Shown here: piece by piece, positions 18,297-27,769 of the stretch
How positions within the stretch are numbered: the first letter of the stretch is position 1
Layout: each line of letters opens with the position of its first letter
NCBI RefSeq assembly: GCF_019754295.1
Contig: NZ_VIRV01000005.1
Location: forward strand, 62,001 to 126,000
Direction: 5' to 3'
Source of the DNA: Sellimonas caecigallum
Lineage (GTDB): Bacteria > Bacillota > Clostridia > Lachnospirales > Lachnospiraceae
DNA length: 64,000 nt
Made by a program: the position numbers and the translations under genes
Notes under the pieces: model-generated
Seen by the model: only the letters and a program-made list of their open reading frames with translations
What the model was told of the DNA's origin: nothing
Database searches by the model: none

Positions 18297-20924
18297 TTAT
18301 TGCCGTTCTGTCTCCTTCAAAATCCGTTTTTCCATGAGGTAAAGCCAGCCTTCCCATATCAGCACATACACTGCAAGGAAAAGAAAGCCTGCTCCAAAAA
18401 AGGCCAAGGTCTCCATTCCATTATAGTATCTTACCGCACACATGGTCGCCCACATGATCACAGAGATCACTCCTGCCACAAAGATGGAAATGCGAAAATT
18501 CATCTGTACCTGGCTTCGAACCAGCTTTCTCCTCTCTTTTCCTTTCATCCCGACTCTCTGGAGGAACAGATCCTGCCATATGATCTCTTCCATCTCGCTC
18601 TCTGTCTTGATATATGCCTGCAGAAGTCCGAATGAAAGCAGAATGACGATAGTCAGGATACTTACAATCTGATTTTCCAGGCGAACCGGTTCGATGTCCC
18701 CTACGTAAGACCTTGCCCCATACAGCGGGCCTGCCGTCGCATCCCAGGATGTATCCATCGGATACTTCTCTTTGAGAAATCCCAGCTCCTCCATCATGCT
18801 GTCATACTCTTCCTCCGGAACATCCCATACAAAAAGGGTTGTCTGGCCTTCCGTCATGTTCTTTCCGTGTTCCTCCAGATATGCATCCCACTGGGCATCC
18901 TGAGTTTCCATACGAAGCTCCATATTTTTGCTGTTCCATTCCATGATCTCAGAATACACTTCATCAAACCATTCGTCTGACAAGACGACGAGATTTTCCT
19001 GCTGTCCTTCAAAGAAGACTCCGGTTAAAATGTCTTTCTCCTCACTCACGACCTTTTTCGACGGAAATACATCGTTGCGCTCCGTATTGTCGTAGTGATT
19101 AAGCGGCTGGCCAAATCTCATGCGGTAAGCAAGCCTGCTTCCGCTTGTCTCTATCATTTTCGGAGACATCGCCACATCTTCCTGGTAGACAATATGCATC
19201 TCTTTTCCTTTCAGATCCAGATCTTTCGCTTTTTTCCCAAGCTCTTTTTTCATCTCTTTGTATGTCGATTCCGAGATGGCCACATTTTGTCCCTGGGGCC
19301 AGAGTACGGAAGTCAATGATTGTGCCGACTGCATCGATTCCGAAGCGTACCGTGCTGTGATCCTTACCATGGGGTATGATCTTCCGTTCGCGTGATGACG
19401 GGCTGCGATATCCTGGATTTCCTCCACATCCTGCTCATATCCCATACATACAATGTCATACGGGTAGAGCTTTTCCGGCGCCGGCGCGATGGCAGTCGCC
19501 AAAAATGAACTTCCCACTATCACAAAAACACAAAAATGGACAGCCGAAAAAATAAAGGTGTTCCAGCGGTTTCTCCGAAACCGGTAATAAATATTTTTAT
19601 TTCTCAGCAGATTTTTCTGGTAGGCACCAGGCTTTTTTCTCTGCCTTCTCATATACAGAAGCATTCCTGCCGAGAGCAGCAAAAACATACTCAGCAAAAT
19701 GGCAAGATAGCTGCCCGGATTGTCCGTCCATGCCCGTATCGCAAAGATTCCTCTTCCAGTATCGAAAAAAAGGAGCCCAAAGATTACGGATCCAAGTACC
19801 TTTTCCGGTATCGGCTCTGGTTTCTTCTCTGCGTAAAATACGGTCGAACTCCCCATATCCAGAATGTTTTCCTGGTTGAACATGGTGGCTAACAGCACGA
19901 TCAGGAGAAAAGCCGCTGACCCAATCCCCAATATTTCCACGGAGAAAACTCCCGGCACCTGGATTCCCTTTGTCATATCCCGGAAACAGTACCGTATCAG
20001 CATGTAGAGTGCGGATCCCCCGACCATTCCGGCCACATACGCCACAAGCAGGCTCATGATGTACTCCGCCGCAAAAATCAGGTAGATTGTTCTTGTACGG
20101 ATACCAAGCACGAGAAACGCTCTGTAATTTTCCTTCCGTGTCTTCGTGTAATTGGAAATAGTATAATACATCAATATGAGGCAGAGGAACATGATCATCC
20201 ATCCGAATTCTGCTGCCATCGTCAAAAGGATTTTCCCTGTGGACATCCCTGTCCCGTACTTCAACGGCACAGATATCTGGCCCAGGCCGATGATCAGGAC
20301 CAGATATATCCCACACATGATTCCTCCAAAAATCAGAAGACCTCCGCTTCGGAAATTGCTCCGGAAGTTTTCCCAGATAAGCCCTTTTAGTTCTTTTGGA
20401 TATTTCCCCGGAAAGTAAAGCGCCTTTTTACGTCTGAGCTTCTCTTCCCTTTCCCGTTTCTGGATTTCTCTGTAAGAATCCATCTGCTCTTTCCACTCAT
20501 CAAGAAACCGGAAGCCTATATATTCCAGAAGAGGAATCACACATATACACACAACTGTAAAGTATCCTGCTCTCTCTTGTTCCGGAAGGCTCTGTGCAGG
20601 GATCAGCGCTGTGTACATTGCAAGCATCGCCATAGCTCTTCCGGCGATGTTAAGCCATCGCTTTTCTTTGTCAAACAAAGCAAGAATTCCGCGGGCACAA
20701 TACACGACACTCCCTAAAAGCATCAGTGCATGACAAAACATCAGCATCGGCCCGGCCGTCGACTCAAGCCAGAATCCATAGTAATCTCCCGATCCGATGG
20801 CCCTTGCAAATGCACCTAACGCAAAATAGCGTTCTCCGCCAATCGACGGAAGTTTCCAAAAGAGCGTGACGGCAGGTACAAGAAAACAACAGACAACCTG
20901 CCATATTTTTGCCGCCTTTTTCAT
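18297..20924 (-). CDS. Large FtsX/MacB-like permease
   Basis: An 875-residue polytopic membrane protein. About ten hydrophobic segments fall in two groups around a roughly 300-residue extracytoplasmic region (about residues 480-770). The architecture and the cytoplasmic loop YTKTRKENYRAFLVLGIRTRTIYL, and its C-terminal counterpart LFLQRVGMKGKERRKL, resemble FtsX-type ABC permeases of the antimicrobial-peptide resistance group. No ATPase gene is adjacent, which is odd. The 17-base gap to the aldolase suggests a shared transcript. Confidence 0.75.
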   Translation of the reverse strand: MKKAAKIWQVVCCFLVPAVTLFWKLPSIGGERYFALGAFARAIGSGDYYGFWLESTAGPMLMFCHALMLLGSVVYCARGILALFDKEKRWLNIAGRAMAMLAMYTALIPAQSLPEQERAGYFTVVCICVIPLLEYIGFRFLDEWKEQMDSYREIQKREREEKLRRKKALYFPGKYPKELKGLIWENFRSNFRSGGLLIFGGIMCGIYLVLIIGLGQISVPLKYGTGMSTGKILLTMAAEFGWMIMFLCLILMYYTISNYTKTRKENYRAFLVLGIRTRTIYLIFAAEYIMSLLVAYVAGMVGGSALYMLIRYCFRDMTKGIQVPGVFSVEILGIGSAAFLLIVLLATMFNQENILDMGSSTVFYAEKKPEPIPEKVLGSVIFGLLFFDTGRGIFAIRAWTDNPGSYLAILLSMFLLLSAGMLLYMRRQRKKPGAYQKNLLRNKNIYYRFRRNRWNTFIFSAVHFCVFVIVGSSFLATAIAPAPEKLYPYDIVCMGYEQDVEEIQDIAARHHANGRSYPMVRITARYASESMQSAQSLTSVLWPQGQNVAISESTYKEMKKELGKKAKDLDLKGKEMHIVYQEDVAMSPKMIETSGSRLAYRMRFGQPLNHYDNTERNDVFPSKKVVSEEKDILTGVFFEGQQENLVVLSDEWFDEVYSEIMEWNSKNMELRMETQDAQWDAYLEEHGKNMTEGQTTLFVWDVPEEEYDSMMEELGFLKEKYPMDTSWDATAGPLYGARSYVGDIEPVRLENQIVSILTIVILLSFGLLQAYIKTESEMEEIIWQDLFLQRVGMKGKERRKLVRSQVQMNFRISIFVAGVISVIMWATMCAVRYYNGMETLAFFGAGFLFLAVYVLIWEGWLYLMEKRILKETERQ

Positions 20925-20941
20925 GTCAAATTTCCCCTCCC

Positions 20942-21967
20942 TCAGAAAACATCCAACAATTTATCCACATTCTCTTCTTTCGTTGCCCAGGAAGTGCAAA
21001 TCCGGATTACCATATGATTCTCATCCAGTCTCTTCTCATAGTTTACACCGAAGTTTTTTTCTATCTCCTGGAGCTTTTCATTGTCCACGATGACAAACTG
21101 CTGGTTTGTGATACTGTCGATGTAAAAGTGGTATCCTTTTTCCTTGAGACCGTTTTTGAGCTTCATTGCCAGACGGTCCGCATGTCTTCCCATTTCCACA
21201 TAGAGATTCCCCTCAAAGAGGGTATCAAACTGTACTCCCAGCAGCCGCCCTTTTGCCAGCATACCGCCTTTCTGCTTGATCATGTAACGGAAATCTTCCT
21301 TGATTTCCCGCCTCTTTATGACTACGCATTCTCCAAAGAGCGCCCCTGATTTCGTCCCTCCGATGTAGAACACATCCGTAAGAGCTGCAATGTCTGCCAG
21401 TGTAACATCCATCCCTTCTGCCGCGAGACCGTATGCAAGCCTTGCACCGTCCAGGAAAAGATACATCCCGCACGCGTCACATACAGCCCTGAGATCTGTC
21501 AGTTCCTGCTTCGTGTACAGTGTCCCAAGTTCCGTCGGATGGGAAATGTAGACAAGTTTCGGCTGCACGATATGTTCGTGCGCTCCGTCCGCCCAATGCT
21601 CTTTCCACATTTCCTGCACCTGGGATGCCTTGATCTTTCCGTCTGTCCCTTCAAGAGCCAGCACCTTATGTCCTGTCGCCTCCACAGCCCCGGTCTCATG
21701 TACGTTGATATGTCCTGTCTGTACACAGACCGCCCCCTGATGCGGGCGCAGAGCTGCGGAGATAACTGTCATGTTCGCCTGCGTCCCTCCCACAAGGAAA
21801 TGGACATCCGCATCCGGCGCCTGGCAGGCTTTTCGTACCTTCTCCCTGGCCGCCTCACAGTAGGGGTCTTCTCCATATCCCACCGTCTGCTCCATATTGG
21901 TCTGAAGGAGCCTTTCCATCACTTTCGGATGCGCTCCTTCCGCATAATCGTTATTAAACAAAATCAT
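20942..21967 (-). CDS. Low-specificity threonine aldolase family protein
   Basis: A 341-residue PLP-dependent fold-type I enzyme of the beta-eliminating lyase / threonine aldolase family, which splits threonine into glycine and acetaldehyde. Visible signatures: NNDYAEGAHPKV, GYGEDPYC, FLVGGTQANMTVI, HINVHETGA, LDGARLAYGL with the PLP Asp, and GGTKSGALFGE with the Schiff-base Lys. ATG at 21967 follows GGGAGG by 8 bases. Length and motifs look intact. Confidence 0.93.
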   Translation of the reverse strand: MILFNNDYAEGAHPKVMERLLQTNMEQTVGYGEDPYCEAAREKVRKACQAPDADVHFLVGGTQANMTVISAALRPHQGAVCVQTGHINVHETGAVEATGHKVLALEGTDGKIKASQVQEMWKEHWADGAHEHIVQPKLVYISHPTELGTLYTKQELTDLRAVCDACGMYLFLDGARLAYGLAAEGMDVTLADIAALTDVFYIGGTKSGALFGECVVIKRREIKEDFRYMIKQKGGMLAKGRLLGVQFDTLFEGNLYVEMGRHADRLAMKLKNGLKEKGYHFYIDSITNQQFVIVDNEKLQEIEKNFGVNYEKRLDENHMVIRICTSWATKEENVDKLLDVF

Positions 21968-22000
21968 CCTCTCTTCCTCCCATCTCATCTTGACTTTTCT

Positions 22001-22693
22001 CTATAAAAACTCTGCGAACACGGATGCAGCGACAACAGTAAGAAGACCCGCCACAGCTATAGCCAGACTGCTCATGGCTCCTTCCACATCTCCCATCTCC
22101 ATCGCCTTTGATGTGCCCATCGCGTGAGCGGATGTGCCAAGGGCAAGTCCTTTTGCCACCGGTTCCGTGATACGAAAAATCATATATACAAACTCGGCCG
22201 TAATTCCCCCTACGATTCCAGTAATGATGATAACCGCCACCGTAATCGTGACAATGCCGCCCATCTCCTCGGAAACTCCCATCCCGATAGCTGTCGTGAT
22301 AGATTTCGGGAGAAGCGTGACATACTGCTCATGGGTCAGTCCAAACAGCTTTGACAACAGCAGAATACTGATCATACTGGCCATCACTCCGGCAATGATC
22401 CCGCTCATAACCGCGGCAAAATGTTTCTTCAAAAGAGACAGCTGCTCATAGAGCGGCACTGCCAGCGCCACTGTGGCAGGCGTGAGAAAATAACTGATAT
22501 ATTTCGCACTTTCATTATACTTCTCATATTCGATCCCCGCAACTGCCAGCACTCCAATAATGATCGTCGTTGCGATCAAAAGAGGATTTAGTATCGCCAG
22601 TTTAAACTTCCGTTTGACGATCAGTCCTGCTTCATAGGCAAGGAGGCTCAAAGCAGGTCCGAAAAACAGAGACCCTGAAATCAATTCTTTCAT
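22001..22693 (-). CDS. lrgB: LrgB/CidB family membrane protein
   Basis: 230 residues with about six membrane segments and the LrgB signatures FGPALSLLAYEAGL, YFLTPATVALAVPLYEQ, LLPKSITTAIGMGVSEEMGG and ALGTSAHAMGTSKAMEMG. It pairs with LrgA immediately upstream (4-base gap). Such pairs affect autolysis and, in other bacteria, pyruvate or glycolate transport; which applies here is unknown. Confidence 0.94.
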   Translation of the reverse strand: MKELISGSLFFGPALSLLAYEAGLIVKRKFKLAILNPLLIATTIIIGVLAVAGIEYEKYNESAKYISYFLTPATVALAVPLYEQLSLLKKHFAAVMSGIIAGVMASMISILLLSKLFGLTHEQYVTLLPKSITTAIGMGVSEEMGGIVTITVAVIIITGIVGGITAEFVYMIFRITEPVAKGLALGTSAHAMGTSKAMEMGDVEGAMSSLAIAVAGLLTVVAASVFAEFL

Positions 22694-22697
22694 GTTT

Positions 22698-23057
22698 TTA
22701 TTTCCTTCTCCTTCGCTTTCTTCTTATCATAGTCTGCGTTACCACACCTGTGGCTGCCATGACGATCACAGTCGTGGTAACTGTGATAACGGCCACCGGT
22801 CCGCAGATCGGCCGGAGCGCTCCCCACGCGGTCATCAGCCCGACCGCCGCCGGAATAAACATAACCGGCATAGTCTCGATCAGCACCGATGATGCATCTT
22901 TTACCTGATGCAGTTTCAGAATTCCTGTTTTTAACGCTGCCACCATGATCACAAGCCCGTATACGCTGGCCGGAATCGGCAGCGGAATGACCATCTTCAG
23001 TATTTCTCCCAAAAATGATATGAACAAAATGATCATCAGCTGTTTCAAAATTCTCAT
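22698..23057 (-). CDS. lrgA: CidA/LrgA family holin-like protein
   Basis: 119 residues with four hydrophobic helices. The hallmark IPLPIPASVYGLVIM in helix 1-2 and the MPVMFIPAAVGLM segment identify CidA/LrgA. The C-terminus is strongly basic (IRRKRRRRK). Forms a two-gene unit with lrgB, 4 bases apart. No LytSR regulator is nearby. Confidence 0.93.
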   Translation of the reverse strand: MRILKQLMIILFISFLGEILKMVIPLPIPASVYGLVIMVAALKTGILKLHQVKDASSVLIETMPVMFIPAAVGLMTAWGALRPICGPVAVITVTTTVIVMAATGVVTQTMIRRKRRRRK

Positions 23058-23110
23058 TTCTTCCTGTTCCTCTCATAATCTCTTATTAATATATAAATGA
23101 CGTCGGCAGA

Positions 23111-24214
23111 CTACCCGATAAGATATGCCACCAGCATATCTACCATCTTATCATAACTCTCCACCCCATCCTTCTGCCCGTTCGTCTTCAGATAGGCGTC
23201 GTTGATCTTATTTGACACTTCCTGGATCTTCCCTTCATAGCGGTCCCAGAATTCGTTTCCCGCCTGCAGATCCGCCTTTGCCCCATCTGGCAGCGCGGCG
23301 TAAAGCTGCTCGTATGTATCGGGATCATAATCCCAAAGCATGTTTGTCGCGTAAACCCACCCTGACAGCGCGGCACTGTACTGAAATCCCGGTATATCCG
23401 AGCTATCGCACGCAAGCCAGGCGATAAAGTTTGCCTCCTGCTCCTGCATAAACCCTTTCAGGTGTGAAAGCTCATGGCACATCGTAAATGGAATACTGTA
23501 CTCCGTGATGGCATTGTTGTAATTTGCCTCCACAGTAAACGGTGAGTACACTCCTGTCAGTCCTTGCCACGAAAGGAAATCCGGAAATAACAGTCCTTTC
23601 GGCTCCGGATAATATCCTTTGAAATCTGGGTACGTCTCCCCAAGATGCTGCATGGCCCTTACCGCATTCTTCTTCTCAGATGTCTCGAAAATCATCCTGC
23701 CATCCTCATCCCTTGCAATGTCTGGCTCTGTCTTCTGCACTTCCTCCGTCAAAATCCGGCATACTTCTGCCAGCTCCTCCACTGTGTACTTTCTCGTCTG
23801 TATACCGCTTTTCTCGGAGAACGAAGCACTCCTATAATTGATCCCGCAGTTTACCACATAGAGAAAAAGAAGGAGTGAGACGATCCAGAGCAGTACTTTT
23901 GCCGTCTTCTTACTCCTCTGTCGTGTCCAGGCCCTGTGAAAAACCGATAAAACAATATAGATCAGTCCAAACACAAGAATCAGCACGAGCATATACAGAC
24001 CGATCTCCGCCACCGATACCGGTATCATGCCAAAAAGCCTTCCCATAGCCCCTGATACAACCGGGTAAATATGCTCTGTATACCAGTTTGCAAATCCTTC
24101 CATATAGATCGATGCGGCCATAAGTAATACCGATATGCCAAGCAGACATATCGGTATCAGGAGGCTTTTATTCCATTTTCTTCCTTTTCTTCTCTTTCTG
24201 GTCTTCTTCGTCAT
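23111..24214 (-). CDS. DUF3810 domain-containing membrane protein with HExxH motif
   Basis: 367 residues. After a very basic N-terminus come three membrane segments (about residues 18-36, 65-88, 104-122), then a large soluble domain. MCHELSHLKGF carries an HExxH zinc-protease motif, and AEANFIAWLAC-type sequence follows with a likely third ligand Glu. DUF3810 proteins have this layout; peptidase activity is inferred. The start codon lies inside the 3' end of the riboflavin kinase gene (47-base overlap) with GGAG 6 bases upstream, suggesting translational coupling. Confidence 0.88.
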   Translation of the reverse strand: MTKKTRKRRKGRKWNKSLLIPICLLGISVLLMAASIYMEGFANWYTEHIYPVVSGAMGRLFGMIPVSVAEIGLYMLVLILVFGLIYIVLSVFHRAWTRQRSKKTAKVLLWIVSLLLFLYVVNCGINYRSASFSEKSGIQTRKYTVEELAEVCRILTEEVQKTEPDIARDEDGRMIFETSEKKNAVRAMQHLGETYPDFKGYYPEPKGLLFPDFLSWQGLTGVYSPFTVEANYNNAITEYSIPFTMCHELSHLKGFMQEQEANFIAWLACDSSDIPGFQYSAALSGWVYATNMLWDYDPDTYEQLYAALPDGAKADLQAGNEFWDRYEGKIQEVSNKINDAYLKTNGQKDGVESYDKMVDMLVAYLIG

Positions 24215-24596
24215 CTGTATCTCCTTCCGAAAGAAAATATGCCCTCGTCCGGCAAATATCTTCTTCCACCTGCTGTCTTACTTCCTCCAATGAGGCGAAT
24301 TTCTTCACGCCCCGGAGGAACAGATGGAACTCCACTTCCATCTCTTTTCCGTACAAATCCATATCCAACTCCGGTATATACGTCTCTACTGTAATGTGGG
24401 AGTCATCGTCCACGGAAGGCCTCGTCCCTACATTCGTCACTCCGATATAGCTTACCTGGTCTACTGTTGCTATAACTCCGTAGACTCCTTGCTTTGGAAG
24501 TCCCTGTTCAGATCCATAGTCCAGATTTGCAGTCGGCATTCCGACCTTCCTTCCATTCCCTTTTCCGTGAATGATTTTTCCTCTTAGTTTGTACAA
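24168..24596 (-). CDS. Stand-alone riboflavin kinase
   Basis: 142 residues matching only the C-terminal kinase domain of bifunctional RibF: GKIIHGKGNGRKVGMPTANL, GVYGVIATVD, NVGTRPSVDDD, VETYIPELDMDLYGKEMEVEF. It phosphorylates riboflavin to FMN. The FAD synthetase domain is absent, and a charged tail (DTDDEEDQKEKKRKKME) follows. A TTG start lies 7 bases after GGAGG; no ATG is better placed. It overlaps DUF3810 downstream. A full RibF is probably elsewhere in the genome. Confidence 0.9.
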   Translation of the reverse strand: MYKLRGKIIHGKGNGRKVGMPTANLDYGSEQGLPKQGVYGVIATVDQVSYIGVTNVGTRPSVDDDSHITVETYIPELDMDLYGKEMEVEFHLFLRGVKKFASLEEVRQQVEEDICRTRAYFLSEGDTDDEEDQKEKKRKKME

Positions 24597-24676
24597 TCCT
24601 CTTCCTCCACTATCTTTCGCTAAGGAATATTATGACATTTTTTTCTTTTTCAATCAAGACCATCTTTCTTCCAATT

Positions 24677-25330
24677 CTATTTTACGATTGCCGGATCAAA
24701 CGCTTGTCTCCACGTCTCCTCATTTCCGAACGCCTGCAGATTAACTTTTACCGTTCTGTCTGCAAACCGGATTTCGAAACAGTCATCCTCATCCAGATCC
24801 ATCTCTTCTCCAGACCTTGTCAAGATCGTGTCCTCATCCACATACGTGTATCCCACATATGCATTTTTCTGCAGCGGTCTGTTAAGCGGATTGTCCCACT
24901 GTGCCTGGATATCTGCCTCGAATTCCTTATTATCGTAAAATGCACCGCTCAAATGCACCTTCTCATTTTTCGGTATGATCTTAAGAGTTACGACCTCTCC
25001 ATTCTTTTCATACTCAAATGTCACATCCCCAGAATCTACAAGCCATGTTTTCTCAAAGTGATACATCCATCCGCCGAACACAAGAACACAAACTGCCGCC
25101 GTAATACCCACCGCTTTCCATATCCTTCTTTTCCACTTCCGAAATGGCCGGATCTCTTTTTTATTCCGGGCTACGATCTCCGGCGCAGTAATCTCACGCT
25201 TCATCTCCTCATAGTATGACCGGCACTCCGAACAGCTCTCCAGATGCTCCCGGATCAGTTCATTGCTGGCTTCGCTCGTCAGCCCATCGATATAACTTGG
25301 CAATAAATCTTTTATGATATCACACTTCAT
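24677..25330 (-). CDS. Anti-sigma factor with zinc-finger domain
   Basis: 217 residues. The N-terminal anti-sigma zinc finger (CDIIKDLLPSYIDGLTSE, HLESCSECRSYY, residues 1-45) is cytoplasmic. One membrane helix (about 72-88) is followed by an extracytoplasmic domain of about 125 residues that may sense a signal. It overlaps the ECF sigma gene by ATGA, so the two are translationally coupled; it should hold that sigma factor inactive. Confidence 0.9.
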   Translation of the reverse strand: MKCDIIKDLLPSYIDGLTSEASNELIREHLESCSECRSYYEEMKREITAPEIVARNKKEIRPFRKWKRRIWKAVGITAAVCVLVFGGWMYHFEKTWLVDSGDVTFEYEKNGEVVTLKIIPKNEKVHLSGAFYDNKEFEADIQAQWDNPLNRPLQKNAYVGYTYVDEDTILTRSGEEMDLDEDDCFEIRFADRTVKVNLQAFGNEETWRQAFDPAIVK

Positions 25331-25809
25331 GATTCTTCCCTTCCTTTCACAAGTTTCTGCTTTGCACGATAAAATGTTACTCTGGCCCAGTTTTCCTGTT
25401 TTCCAAAAATCTCTCCAATTTCCCGGAATGAAAATTCCCCCGTGATCCGGAGCAGCACAACCTCTTTTGACGTCTCGTCGAGAAGATGCACTTTCCGGAA
25501 CAGTTCCATTTTTTCTTCCCTTATGACGATCTCCCTCTCGACTCCTTCTGTCGGCTGTCCAACATCCTCATCAAGCGGAAGCGTTCCCTTCTTCTTCCTT
25601 TTCTCAATCTCCCGGTACCACAGGTGCTTTGCGATCTGACAGAGCCATGTGGAAACTTTGCACGTCCCGTCATACCGCCCGGATGACCGGATTGCCTGAT
25701 AAAAAGTCTCCTGAGTAAGCTCCCTTGCCGTCTCCTCCTCATGGCAAAGTGTCATCAGGAATCGAAAAACTGTCTCGGCATGCTTCCGGTATACCTCATC
25801 CATATTCAT
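25327..25809 (-). CDS. ECF (sigma-70 family) RNA polymerase sigma factor
   Basis: About 160 residues with region 2 (FRFLMTLCHEEETARELTQETFYQAI, then TWLCQIAKHLWYRE) and region 4 helix-turn-helix (VVLLRITGEFSFREIGEIFGKQENWARVTFYRAKQKL). Regions 1 and 3 are missing, as in ECF factors. ATG at 25809 follows GGAGG. It forms a pair with the overlapping anti-sigma gene. Target promoters cannot be told from this window. Confidence 0.93.
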   Translation of the reverse strand: MNMDEVYRKHAETVFRFLMTLCHEEETARELTQETFYQAIRSSGRYDGTCKVSTWLCQIAKHLWYREIEKRKKKGTLPLDEDVGQPTEGVEREIVIREEKMELFRKVHLLDETSKEVVLLRITGEFSFREIGEIFGKQENWARVTFYRAKQKLVKGREES

Positions 25810-25913
25810 CTCTTGCTCACCTCCTGTACCCATCTATCCGATTTCGCATTCTTTCGTTACAGATCTTTATAGAAATTTTTTAAATTTTTTATTTTGCAAA
25901 GGTGTCTCTTGGA

Positions 25914-26372
25914 TCAAAATAAATAGATCTCTTTCTCAAGCACTTCCACCAGTATAAAACCTGCTGCCAGAAACGGCCCCAGCGGAAACGTGTTCTTTCC
26001 CCTTTTTCTGCCTTTTTTCCCTGCCATGAGAGCCAACGCATAGAAGGCGCTGAACATCAGACCATATATAAATCCATTCAGACACGCTCTCCATCCCATA
26101 AAGCACCCGGCGGCCGCTGCCAGCTTGATATCGCCTCCTCCAAACGCGCCATTTGTCCATACAGTGATCAAAAACAGCGGGAGGCTTACCGCAAATATTC
26201 CCGCCGCTGCGCCCACAATACCGTCCGGATCCATCAGACTCCGAGCCATGCCAAGGGTAAAAACCGCAGCCGCATATCGATCGGGAATCCTCTTCTCCTT
26301 CCAATCCTTCCACGACAAAAAAAGCAGGATCACAAAAAATCCGACTTTTAACAGAATATCACAAAACTCCAT
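25914..26372 (-). CDS. Prepilin peptidase (A24 family, catalytic domain only)
   Basis: About 152 residues with five to six membrane helices. It has the two catalytic aspartates of type IV prepilin peptidases: SWKDWKEKRIPD at the first loop and FGGGDIKLAAAAG at the second. The N-terminal methyltransferase domain of PilD-type enzymes is missing, as in many Gram-positive forms. No pilin gene is adjacent. ATG at 26372 is preferred because GAGGAAAG precedes it; 26384 has no ribosome site. Confidence 0.87.
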   Translation of the reverse strand: MEFCDILLKVGFFVILLFLSWKDWKEKRIPDRYAAAVFTLGMARSLMDPDGIVGAAAGIFAVSLPLFLITVWTNGAFGGGDIKLAAAAGCFMGWRACLNGFIYGLMFSAFYALALMAGKKGRKRGKNTFPLGPFLAAGFILVEVLEKEIYLF

Positions 26373-26493
26373 ATCTTTCCTCATTTATACTTTTATTTAC
26401 TTGAATATCATGACGTCAGTGTACTGGAACTCGTACTTCGAACGAAAACATGAAATGATGCAGACGGTTTCGAAAACCGATTGAAATTAAAAT

Positions 26494-26543
26494 TGCCTGG
26501 TTCTTATTTTATATGCTCTTACACATAAAAACAAGACCAGGCA
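26494..26543 (-). terminator. Terminator of the MalY-type gene
   Basis: TGCCTGGT(t)CTT and its complement form a long stem with A/T-rich inner arms and one bulge. It starts 16 bases after the stop at 26559 and is followed on the minus strand by ATTTTAATTT. The remaining gap 26373-26493 shows no gene. Confidence 0.65.
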
Positions 26544-26558
26544 GTAAAATTGATGTAA

Positions 26559-27713
26559 CTATATTGCTGCGATGCTCTTTTTCAATCTCCTCAATCCATC
26601 TTCCAACCGTGCTCTTGGACAGGCCAGATTCATTCTGAGGAATCCATCGCCGTTTCTGTATTCTCTTCCGTCGGAGACGTAAAGTCCGCTGTCTTCTCGG
26701 ATGAATTGACACAATTGTGATAAATCTGTCTGAAGCTTCCGGCAATCCAGCCATAAAAGATAGGTAGCTTCTGCTTCTACTGGAGAGACATAAGGAATTT
26801 GCTCTTTTATAAACTCCTCCGCAAACTCTCGATTCTTCCAAAGATACGTTCTTAGTTCATCCAGCCATGCCCCTCCGTGGCCAAAAGCTGCTGCCGGTGC
26901 GATAGCCGCAAATACGTTTGGCTCTGCCACCTCATCGGTATTCAGTCCTCTGTTTACCCGGTGTCTTAGTACCGGATCCGGGATGATGACTGCCGCTGTC
27001 TGGATTCCCGCCAGATTAAAAGCTTTTGTCGGCGCCACGCAGGTAATGCTGATATCCCGGCAAGTCTCCGATACCGACGCAAACGGAGTATATTTCCGCC
27101 CTGGTTTTGTGATATCACAATGAATTTCATCGGACAATACAAGGACATGATATCTGCTGCACAATTCGCCGATCTTCCTGAGTTCTTCACTGCCCCAGAT
27201 TTTTCCTACGGGGTTTTGCGGGTTGCATAAAATAAGCATAGAAGTCTGGGGATCAGCCAATTTCTCTTCCAGATCCGCAAAATCTATATCATATACTCCG
27301 CCTTTATACTGTAATCTGCTCTCCAGAACATTTCTTCCATTGTTCAAGATCGAGTTGAAGAAAATATTATAAACAGGTGTCATGACTACGATCTTCTCCC
27401 CTACAGTAGTCATTTTCCGAACAATGCTTGATATGGCCGGGACCACACCGGTACAAAAGAGGAGCCAGTCTTTTTGTAATTCAAATCCGTGACGCTCTTT
27501 CCACCAGTTCTGATAAGCCTGATACCATTCATCCGTGATCAATGTGTACCCGAACACTCCATGCTCTGCTCTTTTTATTATGGCTTCCGTGACTGCCGGT
27601 GCGGTCTGGAAATCCATATCCGCCACCCACATCGGAAGCTCTCCTTCCGGCACATCCCATTTCATACTCCCTGTGTTTCTTCGGTTTATTTCCCTGTCAA
27701 ATATACTATCCAT
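26559..27713 (-). CDS. MalY/PatB family aminotransferase (cystathionine beta-lyase type)
   Basis: A 384-residue fold-type I PLP enzyme. Signatures of the MalY/PatB group are FDREINRRNTGSMKWD near the start, PMWVADMDFQTAP, ILCNPQNPVGKIW, LSDEIHCDI with the PLP-binding Asp, and the PLP Lys in APTKAFNLAGIQ. These enzymes usually cleave cystathionine or cysteine. Strong GGAGGAG upstream of the ATG. Stands as a single gene with its own terminator. Confidence 0.94.
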   Translation of the reverse strand: MDSIFDREINRRNTGSMKWDVPEGELPMWVADMDFQTAPAVTEAIIKRAEHGVFGYTLITDEWYQAYQNWWKERHGFELQKDWLLFCTGVVPAISSIVRKMTTVGEKIVVMTPVYNIFFNSILNNGRNVLESRLQYKGGVYDIDFADLEEKLADPQTSMLILCNPQNPVGKIWGSEELRKIGELCSRYHVLVLSDEIHCDITKPGRKYTPFASVSETCRDISITCVAPTKAFNLAGIQTAAVIIPDPVLRHRVNRGLNTDEVAEPNVFAAIAPAAAFGHGGAWLDELRTYLWKNREFAEEFIKEQIPYVSPVEAEATYLLWLDCRKLQTDLSQLCQFIREDSGLYVSDGREYRNGDGFLRMNLACPRARLEDGLRRLKKSIAAI

Positions 27714-27769
27714 GATCTTTCTCTCCTCCCGTTATGCCATGCCAAATAACATCGCAGCCATCCCTTCTG

